Part shown: piece after piece, positions 6,860 through 7,999 of the stretch
Position numbering within the stretch: the stretch's first letter is position 1
Layout of the letters: the number at the start of each line of letters is the position of its first letter
Source: Gammaproteobacteria bacterium
GTDB lineage: Bacteria > Pseudomonadota > Gammaproteobacteria > HK1
Direction of reading: 5' to 3'
DNA length: 7,999 nucleotides
NCBI GenBank assembly: GCA_013042035.1
Contig: JABDQX010000123.1
Coordinates: forward strand, 1-7,999
Notes under the pieces: model-generated
Told to the model about the DNA's origin: nothing
Database searches by the model: none
The model's input: the letters and a program-made list of their open reading frames with translations, nothing else
Position numbers and translations under genes: made by a program

Positions 6860-7285
6860 ATGGAACAACTCATCGAATTTACCGCGAATCATTGGTTACT
6901 TACCCTGGCGTTGTGCACCGTCCTTGGTGTGTTGGTGTTGACAATGGTATCTCCCGGCACATTCGGCGCCGAGGGTGTCAGTCCGACGGACGCCATTCGC
7001 CTCATGAACCATGAAAACGCTGTTATCCTGGATGTCAGGACAGATAGCGAAGTTTCCGATGGCTATATTCTCAACGCCATACACATCCCCCAAACATCCC
7101 TGTCGGATCATATAAAAAAGTTGGACAGGTATCGAGCAAGACCCATTATCGCGGCCTGCCGCAGTGGTAACCGTTCGGCAAGGGCTTGCGCGGTATTGCG
7201 CAAACATGATTTCGAACGGGTTTATAACCTAACCGGTGGTGTTGTCGGTTGGCAAAATGCCGGTCTCCCACTGGTGCGGAAATAA
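6860..7285 (+). CDS. yibN: Membrane-anchored rhodanese-like sulfurtransferase (YibN type)
   Basis: A protein of 141 residues made of one N-terminal membrane segment (about 11-31, HWLLTLALCTVLGVLVLTMVS) followed by a single rhodanese domain (about 38-138). The domain has AVILDVRTDSEVSDGYILNAIHIP (54-77) and the active-site loop CRSGNR (100-105), with the catalytic Cys100 intact. It ends with VYNLTGGVVGWQNAGLPLV. Rhodaneses carry sulfur as a cysteine persulfide and pass it to thiols or other acceptors; the natural partner here is unknown. The layout matches E. coli YibN, which also lies close to secB. Other cysteines are Cys19 (in the membrane segment) and Cys110. ATG 6860 has only a weak purine-rich site. 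It lies 47 bp after arsR and 59 bp before secB, all in one direction, which suggests an operon. grxC, which separates the two genes in E. coli, is missing. Confidence 0.88.
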   Translation: MEQLIEFTANHWLLTLALCTVLGVLVLTMVSPGTFGAEGVSPTDAIRLMNHENAVILDVRTDSEVSDGYILNAIHIPQTSLSDHIKKLDRYRARPIIAACRSGNRSARACAVLRKHDFERVYNLTGGVVGWQNAGLPLVRK

Positions 7286-7344
7286 TCACACGCTCCAACA
7301 AACGACATCGTAAGAACAGTTCGTAAAATATATCGCAAAACATT

Positions 7345-7839
7345 ATGGCAGAACCTCAAAACCCGGATGCAATACAATCGAAAGACCCACAATCGAAAGA
7401 CCCGCCCAGCCAATTCGCGATCCACAGGATCTATGTAAAAGACATTTCCTTCGAGGCGCCGAACTCACCGAGTATCTTCCACGCCGAGTGGAAACCTGAT
7501 GTGGATATACAACTGCTTACCGATGCCTTGCGCGTCGAGGCCGATGTATACGAAGCGTCTGTCAGGGTTACCGTCACCGTAAAGATTAAAGATAAAACAG
7601 CTTTTCTTGTCGAGGTCAATCAAGCAGGTATCTTTGGTATTGGTGGGCTATCGGAAGATCGCTTGAAATATATGCTGGGTAGTTTCTGCCCGAATATTCT
7701 GTTTCCCTACGTTCGTGAAACAGTTTCGGATCTTGTTACCCGCGGTGGATTTCCTCAGCTTCTGCTCTCACCGGTGAATTTCGATGCCATGTATGCGAAG
7801 CATCTGCAGGAAAATCAGCAAAAAGCCCAAGAGGCATGA
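7345..7839 (+). CDS. secB: Protein-export chaperone SecB
   Basis: A cytosolic chaperone of 164 residues (E. coli 155) that works as a tetramer, keeps secretory precursors unfolded and delivers them to SecA. Recognisable blocks: FAIHRIYVKDISFEAPNSPSIF (24-45), YEASVRVTVTVKI (69-81), AFLVEVNQAGIFGIGG (86-101), CPNILFPYVRETVSDLVTRGGFPQLLLSPVNFDAMYAKHLQ (115-155) and an acidic, glutamine-rich tail. The N-terminus before the conserved core is longer than in E. coli and holds a duplicated QSKDP. This comes from an exact 15-bp tandem repeat, at 7374-7388 and 7389-7403. ATG 7345 has no clear Shine-Dalgarno. It follows the rhodanese by 59 bp. gpsA, which often comes next in gammaproteobacteria, does not begin before the window ends. 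Confidence 0.96.
   Translation: MAEPQNPDAIQSKDPQSKDPPSQFAIHRIYVKDISFEAPNSPSIFHAEWKPDVDIQLLTDALRVEADVYEASVRVTVTVKIKDKTAFLVEVNQAGIFGIGGLSEDRLKYMLGSFCPNILFPYVRETVSDLVTRGGFPQLLLSPVNFDAMYAKHLQENQQKAQEA
7374..7403 (+). repeat. Exact 15-bp tandem duplication in the 5' part of secB
   Basis: acaatcgaaagaccc occurs twice in direct succession, in frame, giving the doubled QSKDP near the SecB N-terminus. The copies are identical, which suggests a recent slippage event in a part of the protein that tolerates change. Confidence 0.8.
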
Positions 7840-7876
7840 ATTCCGGTTCCCGGAATATGATGCCCTAAGACTTAGG
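7840..7876 (+). other. Small hairpins after secB
   Basis: attccggttcccggaat (7840-7856, 7-bp stem) begins at the base after the secB stop, and cctaagacttagg (7864-7876, 6-bp stem) follows. Neither is followed by a T-tract, so intrinsic termination is not supported. They may protect the 3' end of the transcript. Confidence 0.35.
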
Positions 7877-7913
7877 CGATTGCCGGAAAAGAATATACCG
7901 GATTGCACGGTAA

Positions 7914-7993
7914 TTTTGTTCGTATTCAAGGCGCGGCAACAGGCGCATAGTCGTTCTATGTAACTGTTGACGTAACGTAGAAGACGGACAAAA
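7914..7993. repeat. 80-bp imperfect palindromic element
   Basis: The ends ttttgttcgtattc (7914-7927) and gaagacggacaaaa (7980-7993) are inverted copies with 12 of 14 matches. Nearer the centre, caacag (7937-7942) pairs with ctgttg (7964-7969), and catag (7946-7950) pairs with ctatg (7956-7960). All pairs share one centre near 7953, so the whole block can fold into a single long, bulged stem-loop. The size and shape are those of a miniature non-autonomous repeat or a large REP-like element. From memory, closely similar sequence recurs between genes in gammaproteobacteria; this was not checked. It lies 74 bp after secB, and no gene follows in the window. Confidence 0.65.
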
Positions 7994-7999
7994 GGACAA

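Overview
The window looks like ordinary chromosome of a gammaproteobacterium. RpiA, TrpE, ThiE and SecB all read like their Escherichia/Pseudomonas counterparts. The divergent pair envC | yibN-secB is also the gammaproteobacterial arrangement. The genus cannot be named from this window.

Layout. 1-145: a multi-hairpin intergenic repeat. 238-691 (minus): a RelE/ParE-type toxin and a ribbon-helix-helix antitoxin that overlap, with an operator-like set of boxes upstream. 780-1694 (minus): a lone branched-chain amino acid permease, LivH. 1695-1858: a divergent intergenic region with two strong hairpins just before the rpiA ribosome binding site. 1859-2521 (plus): rpiA (pentose phosphate pathway). 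2532-4031 (minus): trpE (first step of tryptophan synthesis), convergent with rpiA. 4184-4813 (plus): thiE (thiamine phosphate synthesis), divergent from trpE. 4934-6079 (minus): envC (amidase activator for cell division), starting at TTG. 6089-6316 (minus): a small AT-rich ORF with a good Shine-Dalgarno sequence, ending 9 nt before envC. 6471-7839 (plus): an ArsR-family regulator, a membrane-anchored rhodanese (YibN-like) and SecB. 7840-7999: small hairpins and an 80-bp imperfect palindrome that looks like a dispersed repeat.

The housekeeping genes belong to separate pathways and seem to be neighbours only. The two parts with internal logic are the toxin-antitoxin pair, which lies where livM would be expected downstream of livH, and the arsR-rhodanese-secB group. 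The regulator in that group has two cysteines 66 residues apart, the spacing known for persulfide-sensing SqrR, and sits directly before a sulfurtransferase. A sulfide/persulfide-responsive unit beside the SecB export chaperone is the most attractive hypothesis here, but it is not proven by the sequence. No clearly new large system is visible.
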